Shown one piece after another: positions 12,936-24,900 of a DNA stretch of 64,000 nt; positions within the stretch are counted from its first letter, which is position 1; each line of letters opens with the position of its first letter. The stretch comes from Taenia hydatigena. Its lineage: Eukaryota; Platyhelminthes; Cestoda; Cyclophyllidea; Taeniidae. The notes under the pieces were generated by a model that saw only the letters and a list, made by a program, of their open reading frames with translations, searched no databases and was not told the origin of the DNA. The stretch is taken from NCBI GenBank assembly GCA_036345935.2, contig JADWOT020000002.1:3291034-3355033 (forward strand), written 5' to 3'. The translations under genes and the position numbers were made by a program.

Positions 12936-13151
12936 ATGACAACGCGTGTGCTAGCTGGTCTTCCAGTCAGGAAACGTCGCTTCCTACCAAATATCGCGTG
13001 GTTCGAGTGGGCTCGCGATAACAGCAGTCTACCCACCGAAGAGGAGAAGCCGGAGAGGGTGCAGAATGCGACGGAAATAAGGAACGATTATGATCAGAAA
13101 GGTGGTGATGCTATTGATGCTCCTGCTAGTACTGCCAACCAAGAAGACGAG
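12936..13151 (+). CDS. candidate first coding exon, unknown protein
   Basis: An ATG opens a frame of 72 codons up to a consensus-like donor, GAG|GTTAGT, at 13151/13152. If unspliced, the frame runs 12 codons further to a TGA at 13188-13190. The peptide starts MTTRVLAGLPVRKRRFLPN. It has a basic N-terminal patch and a later acidic stretch (TEEEKPE), with no signal peptide or membrane segment. I do not recognise a family. The duplicate at 57409 encodes exactly the same residues, and the single base change in the frame is silent. That is mild support only, because the surrounding DNA is also about 99% identical. No downstream exon is identified. Confidence 0.35.
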
Positions 13152-13190
13152 GTTAGTCGAGGAACTCACAGCGCAAAGGACATTCGTTGA

Positions 13191-16039
13191 ATGGTCAGTG
13201 GAACTTGCTACTAATATTATGTTAGTGCCTTAGGATTTTACCCTCTCCGATACCACATCTGATGCCTTTTCATCATTCGCAAAAATATGCCATTCGCTTG
13301 AATCCGAACGCGAAAGCTTTTCTGGTCCTTATATAACATTCTACTTTCCATTCAACTTGGAATCACAGGGCGTTGTTATCTGGCACCCATTGCTATAACC
13401 TGAACGCTAGATGCTTACTAAAAGCACATGCAATGAATAGGTCAGCGCCTTCATGATATTCAGAGAACTAATTTGCCCTTAGGTGACGATGAATGCTGCT
13501 TAAATATGGCCAAAGTGAACACACTAATGCACGAATATACCTATTTCTTACTCTTTATTCAATAACCGCAACAAGGCGCTTGAATGGTGTGGAATGCAGT
13601 AAAGGAAAACTTGGCTGCACATGCGTCTAAGACATGATATATTGCACAAATGAAGGGTTCCATTTCTGCTCTTGCAATAGTAGCGTACTATGAGGGCAAA
13701 TAAGAGGTCCACAGGTCTGTTCAGCGTGACCAATCCTTAAGTCCCAGGAACATCTCTTCCAGCTCTGCGCATGTTAAGACTAGAATGTTAAGAGCACATC
13801 GCGAGCTTCTCATATAGCGTAACTAAGACGCTTTAATTCACCTGATATCAAATCGCAGCTAGGCCTCATTTTATCAACAGCCAAAAGGCAAACATGAGTA
13901 AGGCTAAAAGGAATCAGAATGCACAACGTTGGCACAGCACTTTGAAGTGCTTTTACGGTATTGTGCTTGTGCCCATACCTGTCTTCTTTAAAGTAGTGTC
14001 CCGATAAACGGGATCGCTTCTGCAAATATGTGTGCTATTTCATTTGCGTAAAAAGGTCAGTGTCAAGGTACAAACTATATATGCGTCTAGAGTTTGCAGA
14101 AAATTCGAGTAGGACAAAGCGTAGTAAAGCTTCTAGGGATTCCTATATGGAAACATATCGCAGCTCTTTTAAGGTTCAGCGACAACTTAAAACATTGTGC
14201 ACTATCGAAAATCCAATTTATTTCTGTTTAAATGTGGGATTGTGATAGTGAGATGTGATGTGTTATGCGAGAATAAAAGAGAGTGAGTTGCTGCATGTTG
14301 ACAAATTTTATCTTGTCTTAGCTATTGTGCTTTTGCTTAATTTAACATAGTAAGTTGGGCGGCACTTTGCTAGAATTGATATCTTTGTTTCAAGCAAAAT
14401 CTAGTCCATTATTGAGCCACAATGGAGTGCTGTGAAGGCCAGACAGGGTTGATACTGCAAAGATGTCTTCCGCAAATCACACACACTATTAGCTCTACAG
14501 TTCTTCTGATATCCTACACTATCACATAACATTAAGCCTCTGCTAGCATTTGCGTCAAAGGAGGGATGAATGGGACCATTATTTCGCAGAAGCAAAATTT
14601 TTTTGTGCTCAGCAAGAGAAACCGAGACATTCAGCCACATATCCGCGCATTTAAATTCGATTCAAAGTGTCTTTTCGATACCTTGTCTTAGTGCTCGACA
14701 TGGCCATGCATAAAAACGATGCTTTTAAGGTAATTGTCCATATGGGTCACGAAAGACACAACCTTGCGTTCTCTACAAGTTGTCATAAGCCGATGACTAA
14801 TGATCAGTTGGCGCTCCTCTGTTCTGGCTTTCGATCCGATGCCAGTGAAGCATTTCTCGCTAATGCATGACGCCATGGAAGGGACGCCACAATTTGTTCA
14901 GTTCCTCATTCAGAATTGTCAGCATGTGCAGAAGTCAAATGCGCGCATTGACCTAATGGAAACATCTGGCGAGGGGTCCTGAAACGAATTGATTGCTCAT
15001 AGGCTCTACTAAGCATTCCAACTAACACAGCAGTGGTGCTCGATTTATGCGGTTTTATTGTGGTCTAACATTTATGAAGCACTTTGTCTGTGATGGCGGT
15101 AAGAGTGGATGAAGGTTCTGTGTCATTTTAATGGCCCTAAGAAGGGCTATGTAGTAACGCGAATAACGGTTACTTCAGCGAAATTGGACTTCACTATACC
15201 AGTAAAGCTGGCAAGCATTGGTGTTTCTAGCCAAAGAAAATGCGTGATTTTTTGATTTGACATTTATTTCTTCAAATATTGTGTGGAAGGGACTAAGCCG
15301 CCCATTCAAGCGAGGGGATTAACTTAGAGCCATTCATCATTTATGCGAGGTGCATCCATTTTCACCCTGTTGTCCCGCAGTGGTAAGACATTTGCCTTGA
15401 AGTTAAGTATGATGCTTACAAGATTTATCACAGCGTTTCATAAGAATGTCACTTAACCAATCATATGCCCGACACTGTTTTTTCGTAGTGGGAGGCTAAA
15501 CTCTATTACTATTTAACCATTTGGACTGAAGTTGGCGTTGTGATTGTTTGATGATATCTCCATGCCCTTCAGTCAGATTAAACGTAACCAGTGGCTGGAG
15601 AGCATTGGTGCACAATTTATTACTTTGTTCTTCTGGAACTGCGTTCACAGTGTGCAACGTGCCTGCCGGAAGTTAGGCAGCGATCGCGTTGCGTGCTGAT
15701 ATCATCGAACAACATATTCACACTTATTAAACCAAAATGCCAAAGCGAGTCGCCTAATATGGACCAACCGCTTTAATCAGGCACTTTCATGACGTTGTCA
15801 ACATCCAATGGTACATGGCGCAGAAGTTTCGGCCTCCATGAGTACGATATAAACTAAGGAAAGATTTCATAGTATGCCCAGCATCTTTTTGCGAATATCA
15901 CTAAAAGGTAGAAGAACCAATGTACGTAAATGCTAAGGGCTCCAACCGTAACTTCACTGAACAAATATAATTCAAGGGACCTATTCTGAAGCGAATGTTA
16001 AAACCAGGCAAAACGCAGCACTAAATATGAGGCGCGGTC
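13191..16039. other. non-coding part of segmental copy 1
   Basis: No recognisable exon. Several short open frames occur in both copies. One at 14667-14870 (plus) is broken in copy 2 by a C-to-A change that creates TAA, arguing against coding function there. Confidence 0.5.
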
Positions 16040-16830
16040 AAAGAAGCATTATTTGCTTTGAATTTATCTTCGGATGATATCGTTAGGTATACAGTTTTCT
16101 GCTCTTATTAATAAGCCATCCACTCATTAGGCGTGGTAGCGAGGACATTGGGAATGAAATGCTTGACGTGGAAGAGGACGCTTACCTTACTGCACTGATA
16201 ATAGCCGCCACTTTACCTGCTCTTTGTGACCACATGTGATGTTAACAACTTAGAAGAAAACACAACTGGCATTTCCTATGAATTCCCGATTTTCCCTTGC
16301 CTCGAAAATCACACCTTTGAATGGCACTTATCGCCAAAGAGAAAGAATATTTTCTTCCTTCGATTCGGCACATTTCCATTGTCTCTAATGCGGAGACGTC
16401 TGCCCGTTTGACACCCAAAGGCACGTTCAAAGAACCCCATAGTACCAATTTAAATGGAAGTTTTATTAAAGTTTTGCGTGTACAGCATGCAAGGTATGCA
16501 GGCATGTCTGTGTGATTTGTTTTAATGAGCCGAACAATAGGTGGGCCTTGAACGCAGCAACAATATCACACGTACCGCACAAGCAACTTACGACTTAACA
16601 ATCGCTTAAGCATCTTTAGCCACTTTTCGCCGGTATTGAATGCTGCTATGCAATATAACAGCCGGTTTCGCACTTGAAAGATATTTCAGCGTGGCACATA
16701 ATCATAAAGTCTACACGAACCCGCATAAAATGTCAACTTGAACAAACGGGATATCACTTACATCCCTGTCAGTAAAACGCGGCCCAAATTTATGCACATC
16801 TATGGTGCAAAATTATATTACTGCGTGACA
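16040..16830 (+). repeat. dispersed family member inside segmental copy 1
   Basis: This stretch aligns with the reverse complement of 24040-24900 over about 0.8 kb at an estimated 60-70%. Strong blocks include GAGGACGC(A/T)TACCTTA, GCACTGATAATAGCC and AAGCATCTTTAGCCA. In the best frame, peptide pieces such as EDAYLTALIIA and CDVNNLEE match EDAYLIALIIA and CDIDELEE in the 24-kb copy. Here the frame is broken by stops. It is probably an old transposon or pseudogene family; I cannot name it. Confidence 0.65.
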
Positions 16831-19334
16831 AGTCTTGCCATTATAACACTTTCGAAATTTTGCCAGATTTGCATCTTTATAGCACCATCACTAATCAGCG
16901 TCGCGTCGCTATTAATGCGTGGGAGACAGTTAAACTCAATGACCGCAGGTGCTAAGGTCGTAGTTTCGTTGGTCCAAACGCTGTATTGACGCATACACAC
17001 GTAGAAATTCGGATGCTAATGGAGGCAATAACGAGGATGCTAATGCATGCAAAGTGTGCAATAACAAGCAGCGAGAGTCACGTTCGCCTCAAGTCCACAG
17101 CTGACGCTACCATGGATTAATGTTTAGCAGCCCCCTTTGCTCCAACATGCAGAAAGTGACCTAGTAAATCATTCCATTGTGCACATATTCAGGCATTTTA
17201 CGAGCCCGTGCAACTATAAAATTGGTGAAGACTAACTAGATCGCTATAGTTCTTTCCCGACACCTTCATGTAAACGCACAGAGAACTAAAAGCAACCAAG
17301 CCATCCAAGCAAGTTCAAAGTCTGATTTCCTTCATTTATCACTAGCTCTACCTTTAACCTAGCCGTCGCATAAAGGTTCTTTGCGCTTGGAATTCTTCCT
17401 TGAATATGTTGTTGACATTCAGGTCCCGCAAAATAAAAGCACTATGCTACTTTGCCTCTACAACATGCATGCCGGTCAGTTCAATAAAGTTGGTCATTAG
17501 TTTGCCTAGAGTTGGCGATGGTAAATGCACTCTCAAAGTTGTTTCCTGGGTCTTGCGAAGGAAGCGAAATAGCGACGCATAAACCTGCAATCCAAAACTC
17601 TTATTTTGATGGAATATTTTATTAATGTCGCTGGCGAAGGCGACGTGCTTTCGCTTAAATTGTTTGCGGAACTTAAGCCGTCAGAGGACAAGGGAAAGAA
17701 TGGTACTTTTAACGAAGGGGACTATAGGCACAGTAGTGAAGAACTTAAGGGAGTCGTGATAGTTTAGAGATAGAAAAGGGAGGGAGAGGTGTTGTAATAA
17801 CTCCTGTAAAAGAAGATGAAGGGGTAGTAGGCGCAGGAAAGTGCTAGTTATTGTGCCTTAACCACGCAGCTAAATATGCCAATGATGATAAAGGAAGACG
17901 ATCTCTTAACTTTGAAGGATTGATTGCACCTAGGCATTTCGAAATCAGTATTAATAGGAAAGAATACTTTTGAGCTGCTCTAAAACGTTGAAGCAAGGGC
18001 TAGTTTTAAGTGCCATCTTAGCAATGCAGAAGTGCAACTGAAACGATAGAGGTTGTGATTCTAAACGATGATGCAATCGAATCAGTCCTAATCAGCATTA
18101 TAAGAAGACGTGACTTGCGGCAGCAATCTTAAACTCCCCAAAACGTGGCTTCCATGATTTGAATTTAATGATAAGATACCTAATATTTACATGTTTTGAA
18201 AGCTTTCCAAGACCAGTGACGTAGAATACTGACTAGCATTTCAATGCAAGAACCCAAAGAAAACGCATATTAAATGGCTTTGCGTGATATTACCTCGAGT
18301 AGTCACCACCGCATATCCAGGAATCGCACTCCGAGGTTACGCATTCGTATGGCCCAGAAGACTAATCATGCTTTGCATGCATTTGTGCGCTGCACTGGCA
18401 AAAAGCGAATGAGCACCCGTAACCCCTCCCTGGTCAAGATTCGATTATAAAAGTAAGTTTGAAGATACGCAAAAACGTTTTGTAGTAGCTCGATTCGCAC
18501 AGTTTTCATACCAACACTGCGAAGTCTCATGCTATTGCAAATGCAGCTTACCCAGGACTATTTCAAAGGCAGTCACGAGGATCAGCAGCATGTCTTTCAT
18601 TCAAAAGCAAAACTCACCCGGAACAGAAGCAGAAACTATTAAAAAAAAGATCAAATAACTGCTATATGAAAATTAAATTATGTTTTGTGCAATATTTTTT
18701 GCATAAGTAATCGGTAGTTCATGTTGGTGTTTGGATACCTGGCTGCCAAACAGAATAGAGGCTTAGCAAACTAAGGTTGGATGTCGAAAGAGGCATCTAG
18801 ACGACGCAGACACACTGGTTTGAGCGCAGATTCCGATTTTGACAAAGGAACAATGCAGTTGCATCATAAAAAATTGTTGCAGAGGGGTGCAGTGACCTTG
18901 TCGGGAATAAAGTAAACGGTTTTATTCTGCTTTTATAATTACACCAAATGACATTCGAGGCTGTTATGTGGCATCTGAAACACCGTTGCTCTACACGATT
19001 AAAGCTTGTGCACTACCACCTCCTAACCCGGTGGTCGGCGGTTTCTAATGGAACAGCCTGTAGATACGTCAATGCAAATAGACTGGAACGACCTCATTGC
19101 AAGCACAATGCTACGAAGTAACTTGTGATAAACAGTTTAAAGATCAACGCGCTGACGACTATGTGTAGAGCAAGAAAAACGAACATATTTTATGCATGAT
19201 AACCGAAGAAAGTGTGCGGCAAATTTAGCGCTTTAATCAACACTACACCAAAATTAACTACAGGAGAGCAAGCAAAATCACATCCTTAGGAGCAATCCAT
19301 GAAAATATAAGACCTCCAAGGACGTTTGAGACCT
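16831..19334. other. remainder of segmental copy 1, no gene seen
   Basis: Up to about 17.3 kb this part is unusually diverged from copy 2; from about 17.4 kb on it is nearly identical. No exon, RNA gene or further repeat is recognised. Confidence 0.5.
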
Positions 19335-20227
19335 CATTAGTTCATGCCGTCGTTTGCAAACTTATGCATTCCTTTTGGTGATTTAATGCCAAAGGCACAT
19401 CAGACAAAGTTGAGGTGGAAAGCAATCTCATTTTGAAATGCCGGAAGTATTTACTCTCCTCTAATCCTAGAACTTGGTGCTCACTAAACTTTGCGACACA
19501 CTGGCACACATCCAGAGGCAACTGATTACATGAATGTTCAACTGCACGAATAAACAGGCATTAGTTGGATAGAGGGTGTGAGTTTAAATTAGGTATAATC
19601 AGAAAGAGAAAAATCCGCATTCGCAAGTGAATTGTTCAGCTTGAGCACCTTTCGGAGTTGAGAAAACTAATTGTTTCTTCATGCATGTCGAATTCGACTC
19701 ATTCGAGCCCATGCAGGTGGCAAAATTGATTGGAAACAATTGCAGCATTGCCTTTCTAAGGAAACTCTGAAACAGTTGATAGATCTGGATCCCAAACACT
19801 CTAATAAGAATTGTTGCCGCAATTCCAAAATCATTTTTCGCTTGGCCTATATTCGTTTTACGCTGATAGTTTTCGTGCTAACTTGTTTTACTTTAACATT
19901 TGTGAGGTCACTTAGCAACGCGTCTTTAACGGTTGAATCTTCAATCATTTCGTCCATGAGGGCAATTCAGCAAGTGTTGGCGACTCTAGAATGCATGCGA
20001 ATCCTCCTTTCTGTACATAGACTACTTTGGTATTTGTTACAGCACTGCTTTAGTGGCGACAACCATGTTTAATAAGCGATGTTGCATTAAGTCCAAAAGT
20101 TTACTAACGCAAATCTAATTTGGTGTGGCATTATTCGAACAAAAATTGGTGTTTCATCTGTTTTCACGGTTGCTGACTTTGCCCAAACCTCCTGACCTGG
20201 ATATCAATTCATTTCTTCCTCTTATAG
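19335..20227 (+). repeat. ankyrin 5' cassette flank (copy C)
   Basis: Inverted partner of 4384-5350. Its left part, to 19559 at least, also belongs to the segmental duplication. It lies directly upstream of the ankyrin exon at 20228 and ends in a usable acceptor, CTTCCTCTTATAG. More diverged similarity to the flank of the intact gene is visible, for example ACCAAATT(A/G)nAAT near 20130 (reverse complement) and 53570. Confidence 0.75.
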
Positions 20228-20971
20228 AAGGTGCAAATGGTAGCTGGTCCTTCGGGCGGTGATACTACCCCAGTTACACTGTCTCAAGCTGTAGACTCCA
20301 ATATGCTCCAAGTTGCTGGACAACTACTGGAAAAAGGCGTGAGTTGTTCTTGGGCCCATCATTGTTTCCTTTGTATGAAGTGACGTGCAGAGAACATGTT
20401 GTTTATTGCATTTTTACAGCTAGCCAAGCGCTTCGATTGCTAAGCAATAGCATTCGTAACCATAAGTCTGGGTTTCAACATTTGTATGAAAACGTTACCG
20501 TTTTGACATGAGCAACACTAAAAATGCATCACATTTAACTGTGCTTCACCTTTCCAGGCCGATCCCAACGTCCATCTAGAAGACCCTACGACGACTCCAC
20601 TCATAAACGCTGCGGCAATGGGTTATATAGAGATGATGCAGCTCCTCCTTGATAATGGGGCTTACACTTACCTGTGTGATCATCATGACAACACTCCCCT
20701 TCACTGGGCGGCAAGGAAAGGTGATTTAGTCGCCGTCACTCTGCTGTGTTAATCAGAGAGCACTGCTGATGTTACAAACACGAACCACCAAACACCACTA
20801 ATGGAAGCCCGTCGACATGGTCACCCTGATGTCGTGCAATACTTGCTTCGGCACGAGGCCAATAGACAAGTTCAGTCAGATGATGCAAATACCCCTGCAT
20901 CTGTTGCTACTAGTTCCATGGCGTATGACGCCTCCGACTTTGTGCCTAGTTGTTTCATTATGCATGGCTAG
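20228..20971 (+). pseudogene. ankyrin-repeat gene fragment with premature stop (copy C)
   Basis: Two exons match the first two exons of the minus-strand gene at 53.5 kb. Exon 1 is 20228-20338 (111 nt, 37 codons) after AG at 20226-20227 and before GTGAGT. A 219-bp intron (20339-20557, ending TTTCCAG) follows. Exon 2 starts at 20558 with ADPNVH and carries ankyrin repeats including NTPLHWAARKG. An in-frame TAA at 20750-20752 replaces the AAA lysine codon of the intact copy (LLCKSDS there, LLC-stop-SES here). The same frame stays homologous beyond it (TPLMEAR, VVQYLL) to a TAG at 20969-20971. Protein similarity to the intact copy is about three quarters. Exons 3-6 are absent; a gypsy relic lies next. 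Confidence 0.85.
20750..20752 (+). other. nonsense codon in copy C
   Basis: TAA in frame with the ankyrin exon, between TGT and TCA. The intact copy has AAA at the aligned position, so one A-to-T change explains the stop. Confidence 0.8.
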
Positions 20972-21164
20972 TACATTGTTCGATTCCATTACTTGCAAAA
21001 TGATGCCCAAAATAATATTTTATGCATCGATGTCAGATAACACCTATCATTCTTAACCGCCTGTGCTGCAGCACTTTCCAATTCCGTGAATTTTATATAG
21101 CATAGTGAAAGTGTTGTGTCCTCAAGCATCTCTACTGGAGGTGAGAATCTTATCCGGATGCACT

Positions 21165-21451
21165 GTACACAAGCTTCGGAATCAGTCGATTAATGGCATT
21201 TGATTCAGCCGCTGAAGGTGCTGCTGCGCTACAGATTAAAAGGAACGTTAGCTTAATTTCTAGCAGTCTTTCGATACTATAAGGTCGACGATTCCCTGTC
21301 GTGTTTGCTGCCTTTGCTTGTCGAAATTCTGAAATAGATTTAATGAAAAGTAGCCAATTTGTCCTACCAAAGAAAATCAGCAAACCGTAGTTGTGAAACG
21401 AGGGTCGACATCTTTGTCTGTAACTGCATTCAACTTCCTACAGTCGACACA
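21165..21451 (-). pseudogene. Ty3/gypsy reverse transcriptase relic
   Basis: On the minus strand, the frame starting at 21451 reads CVDCRKLNAVT. This matches the conserved F-C-V-D-Y-R-K-L-N region of gypsy-type reverse transcriptases, followed by a KD-P-like segment. A stop then interrupts it. A neighbouring frame resumes with weak similarity to the next RT blocks (CSAAAPSAAESN against the usual LCNAPATFQ region). The catalytic YxDD block is not found. This is a short, frame-broken fossil. The match to the first motif is good; the rest is inference. Confidence 0.7.
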
Positions 21452-22889
21452 GTCATTGTCTTCTGCCAGTTATATATTGCTTAGTAAATTTGGCTTCATA
21501 CGTTGGCCTTAAGCAACCCTGATTAGACGCTTGGCTTAGCTTTGCTGATATTAGCAGCATCTTCCTTCAGCAGTGAGATGGTTGTGCTGATCTCAGAAGC
21601 CTAGTAGTAGAGGACGAAACCTTCTGCAAGAGTAGCGACAGCTTTAGCACTAGGTAAAACATCAGCACTAAGCGTCGCATCTCAAGGCAATCCTCAAGAC
21701 AACTAATTTCATTCGCTAGCATTTTTTGGCTATGCGCACCTGTAATAACAGCATTCATTCTGCTACTGATTTTTATCTCTTCACCGAACTTGATTTTGTC
21801 AAGCGCATATTGACCCCGGCCATGTAATTTAGGACGAAGAGGGCCAGAAGAATGGGCTTCGGGTAGGCAGCTATGAAGTTAAAGACGTAACTATATGAAC
21901 TGTCCATTTTACATGGAGTCTGAGCACATATGTTAGAACCGAATAGAGGCAAACAAGATCTAAGAAAAGGAGGTATAGCTTAAATAGGTGCTATCCGATC
22001 GTCAGTTTGGGATGCTTTTTGCGAGATCGTAAGTAGCTCTTGGTGCTTTATGGCCGCAAAGTTGACCAGCTGTCAGGGCAATTCGCTCTTCATGCGACAA
22101 GGCTCCTCGACCACATTGCGTGCTGAGGCTGCACGTCTTCTTTGAACGATTACCTATTTGGCAAACCCGTTTATGGAGGAGCCGCAAATGACCCATTTTG
22201 CTTAAAGTTAGAGCTTTGGCTTATTTACAGTGAGCTCCAACCACTCCTGCTCCTTAAAGACGAGTCAAGATAAGGCGCCGTATGTGGTTTAGGCTTGTGT
22301 TTGGAATGAATTCTACAATCATTGCGGAAGACAATAGACTTCGCTACACAGCACGGACGTTATGGGACCTTTTTAACACTAGGACCAGAAACGAAGGATG
22401 AATCATATGGTCTGAGCTGTTCTTTATAACCTTTATCATTACTAATAGAGAGTAGGCTGATGCGCGCTATTGTAAATATAACAATCTCCTCGTATTTCTT
22501 CCTCCTTTGACCCCCAACCTTTATGAAGGAATGGAGTGATCTAGTAATGACATTTTTATCAACAATCATGATTGGACTGAGGTGCATTTTCAGCTCTCGT
22601 CTATCTTGAGTAGATCTGACTACGTCTTCGTCCTTAGATTTGCACTCACTGAACGCTTCTCGCTGAGGAGAAGCAAATCAACAAGGTGTGCATCCCTTCG
22701 GTGTCAGGTTTTGAATCCAGTTGGTTTACCTTAAAATGCACGACATACAATCATTCTCTGACAACTGTTCAGCCCTTAGGCGGAAGTTGTTGTTGTCGCG
22801 TATATGGCTGAGTTACTTTGTTGCTTTTTAATCGGCACATCTCGAACCCTTTAAATTCCTCATTGATGCGAATGCCATCATTTTAACAT
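21452..22889. other. unassigned, possible transposon debris
   Basis: No clear exon. Given the RT relic just below and the stop-rich frames, this may be eroded retroelement sequence on the minus strand, but I cannot match a motif. A 22360-22587 frame (minus, 75 codons) has no recognisable domain. Confidence 0.4.
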
Positions 22890-23140
22890 CATTTATACTG
22901 AATGCTGCGTGTTTTTGGCAGCAAATTGCCTAGACTCCCTCTGCTCTGCACTCGTCAAGCAATTAAGCCTCCGAGTCACACTGGTGATCCCCAAGCTCCT
23001 TCCGTATTTTAACAGTGTACATTATGCTCGAGCATTGAAGCATGTTTCGGAAGTCAAGAACTCCCGGCACTAATCACTGCCATGGCAAATCTAGTAGCTT
23101 TCGTCTGCTAAATTGCACTTAGAATATAAGTGCAGATTGT
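22890..23140 (+). repeat. direct repeat pair, copy 1
   Basis: Aligns in the same orientation with 23359-23606 at about 75-80%. Shared blocks are CTGAATGCTG, CTCCGAGTCACA, GAATATAAGTG and TTTGGCA. Copies are separated by a fragment of the long-inverted-repeat arm. Confidence 0.75.
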
Positions 23141-23170
23141 AAAGCGTATGTTACATTTACATTTTAGGAG

Positions 23171-23361
23171 CTTTTGTAGGCATTTGGTGCATTCCCATGT
23201 GAGGACATTAATTCTTGTTGACAGGTTTGCTTAGAATTACGAAGCATTCGTGATTTGACCCAAAAATATGACTTGTTAATTAATGATAAATAAGAAAATC
23301 TGGGACTGTTTAAACGAAACCAAAAGGTTATGTTCCAAAAGCAGGCTTTACTGGGCACCAT
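23171..23361 (+). repeat. diverged fragment of the 38.7/44.2-kb inverted arm
   Basis: This piece matches the internal part of the 748-bp arm (38942-39122, same orientation). Shared blocks include ATGTGAGGACATT, GTTGACnGGTTTGCT, ATGACTTGTTA and CCAAAGCAGGCTT-like sequence. Identity is about 80%. It shows that the arm sequence belongs to an older dispersed family. Confidence 0.75.
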
Positions 23362-23606
23362 TTAGGCTGAATGCTGTGTGCCTTTGGCAACAGATCACCT
23401 AGATTTCCTCTGCTGTGCGTTTGTCAAACGACTAAGTCTCCGAGTCACAATAGTAGTCCTTAAGCTCTCAAGGTGCTTCAATAGTGTTCATTACGCCCAC
23501 GCATTGCGGCCTGTTTCGCCCGTCATGAGCTCTCGACACTATTCACCGCTGCGGCGAAACTAGGGACTTTTAGCTAAATTGCGCTCAGAATATAAGTGTA
23601 GATTAT
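23359..23606 (+). repeat. direct repeat pair, copy 2
   Basis: Partner of 22890-23140, starting directly at the end of the arm fragment. A 61-codon frame (23378-23563) lies in it but is not shared as a frame by the first copy, so it is probably chance. Confidence 0.7.
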
Positions 23607-24039
23607 GATCCTTATATTATTTTATGTAGCGCTTCGTCAAACTCCCTAGTCGGCAAGAAGTTAGGTTTCCTCAAATGTGAGGGAAGGCACTCTTCCTGTC
23701 TTCATCAAGGCTGCATTGATCCCGTTCGATCTGCGACAATAAAAGTGTCGTAAAGCAATCAGCTCATTTGCGTCAGGAATTTTTGCGGGGAAGAAGAGGC
23801 AAACTAGAGTAGTGTTGCAACCATGGCAAGTTTAATAAAATTTATCTTAGGCTGTTGCCTCTATCCCTTAAAAGAAATATGTAATCCAGTATAAAGCCAT
23901 GTAATAGTGCCTCATAACAATGGAAAGTGAGAATTTCGCAGACAAATATGATAAAAGTTGCACGATTGAATGAAAACTGTTGATGGATTGAGCAGCTTTC
24001 CTTATCATAGAGTGCGTATTCATTAAAGAGTATTCTTAG
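23607..24039. other. unassigned spacer
   Basis: Nothing recognisable: no exon, repeat or RNA motif. Confidence 0.4.
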
Positions 24040-24900
24040 AATCTCCGATAATAAGCATCAGCTCCTAGGGGAGCCAGTACATGTTTGATTGGCTCGCGAG
24101 TTAACGAAAGGATTGTAAGTGACACTCGGTTTGATTCAAGTCGACATAAATTACGCAAACTTGTGCACATTCTCCCAAGATTACTTGCCAGATTGAATGT
24201 ACTTTTCATGTGGGAAATCGACTGGAATATTGTGCAGCGGTACCAGCCATCTACCAAAACTGGCTAAAGATGCTTAAAAGGGCTGATAACTCGTGAGTTG
24301 TTTATGCAGTACGTGTAGTATTAGAAGCAGTTCCTATATGCTTTTTATCCTAATCGGATGATCTGGCCGACCTACTTTTGTAAAATGTCCAGGGCCCACT
24401 GCTCGTTTGGTACATTGACACAAACTACTCAAACATGTCTGCATATATTACAAGATGTGCATTCAGACCCTTATTCAAGGCCATCACTTGACTAGGCACT
24501 ACGCTTCTTTGAACGTGTCTTCGGGTGTCAAGCAGGCGAGTCTCGCCACCGTATAGACCATGAAAGTGCCATGAATCGAGGGAAGAAAATAACCTTCTTC
24601 TCGGCGGCAAACTCAATCCAAAAGCATGATTATAGAGATGGATAGGAGAGTCGAAACTCATAGGAAGTGCTAATTGTATTTCTTCCAATTCGTCGATGTC
24701 ACACACGGGCATAAGAAGTGGGCAAATTGGTGGCTATTATCAGTGCAATAAGGTATGCGTCCTCTTTCACATCAGTCACTTCATTCCTAATGCCTTCATT
24801 ACTATGCCTAATGAGTGCACGGTTTATTAGTAAGGGTGGAAGACTGCATACGTAACGATAACATTCGAAGACAAATTCCATTTCTTTGCTGGCACATTCA
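24040..24900 (-). repeat. dispersed family member, inverted relative to the segmental copies
   Basis: The reverse complement aligns with 16040-16830 and 60513-61300. This copy has the longest open frames of the three: 24926 down to 24699 (75 codons), then 24712 down to 24425 (95 codons, containing CDIDELEEIQL and GETRLLDTRRHVQ). The two frames overlap by 14 bases and look like one frame interrupted by a shift. A third, 24257 to 24036, has 73 codons. I do not recognise the protein. A decayed mobile element or processed pseudogene would fit; a gene with small introns is possible but unsupported. Confidence 0.6.

Larger units (their letters stand above)
12653..19559 (+). repeat. segmental duplication, copy 1 (at least 6.9 kb)
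   Basis: From TGAGGCAAACACTGG at 12653 this segment matches 57125-64000 in the same orientation, 44.47 kb apart, through to the window end. Homology probably continues past copy 2's cut-off. Divergence by eye is about 1-2% over most of the length, but clearly higher (near 8-10%) at about 16.0-17.3 kb. Copy 1 carries a segment of about 30 bp at 17240-17268 that is absent from copy 2. The duplicated block contains the candidate exon at 12936 and a member of the dispersed family also found at 24 kb. Its right part leads into the ankyrin cassette at 19.3 kb. Confidence 0.95.

Noticed and set aside
14401..14640. 79-codon minus frame encoding identical residues in both segmental copies (also 58874-59113)
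   Set aside because: Only two base differences exist in the stretch, both silent, too few to infer selection; there is no domain and no splice context.
19671..20072. 133-codon frame upstream of the ankyrin pseudogene, partly shared with 4617-4814
   Set aside because: The shared part differs mostly at amino-acid-changing positions, the inverted copy is truncated, and no domain is recognisable; it is most likely chance-open flank.
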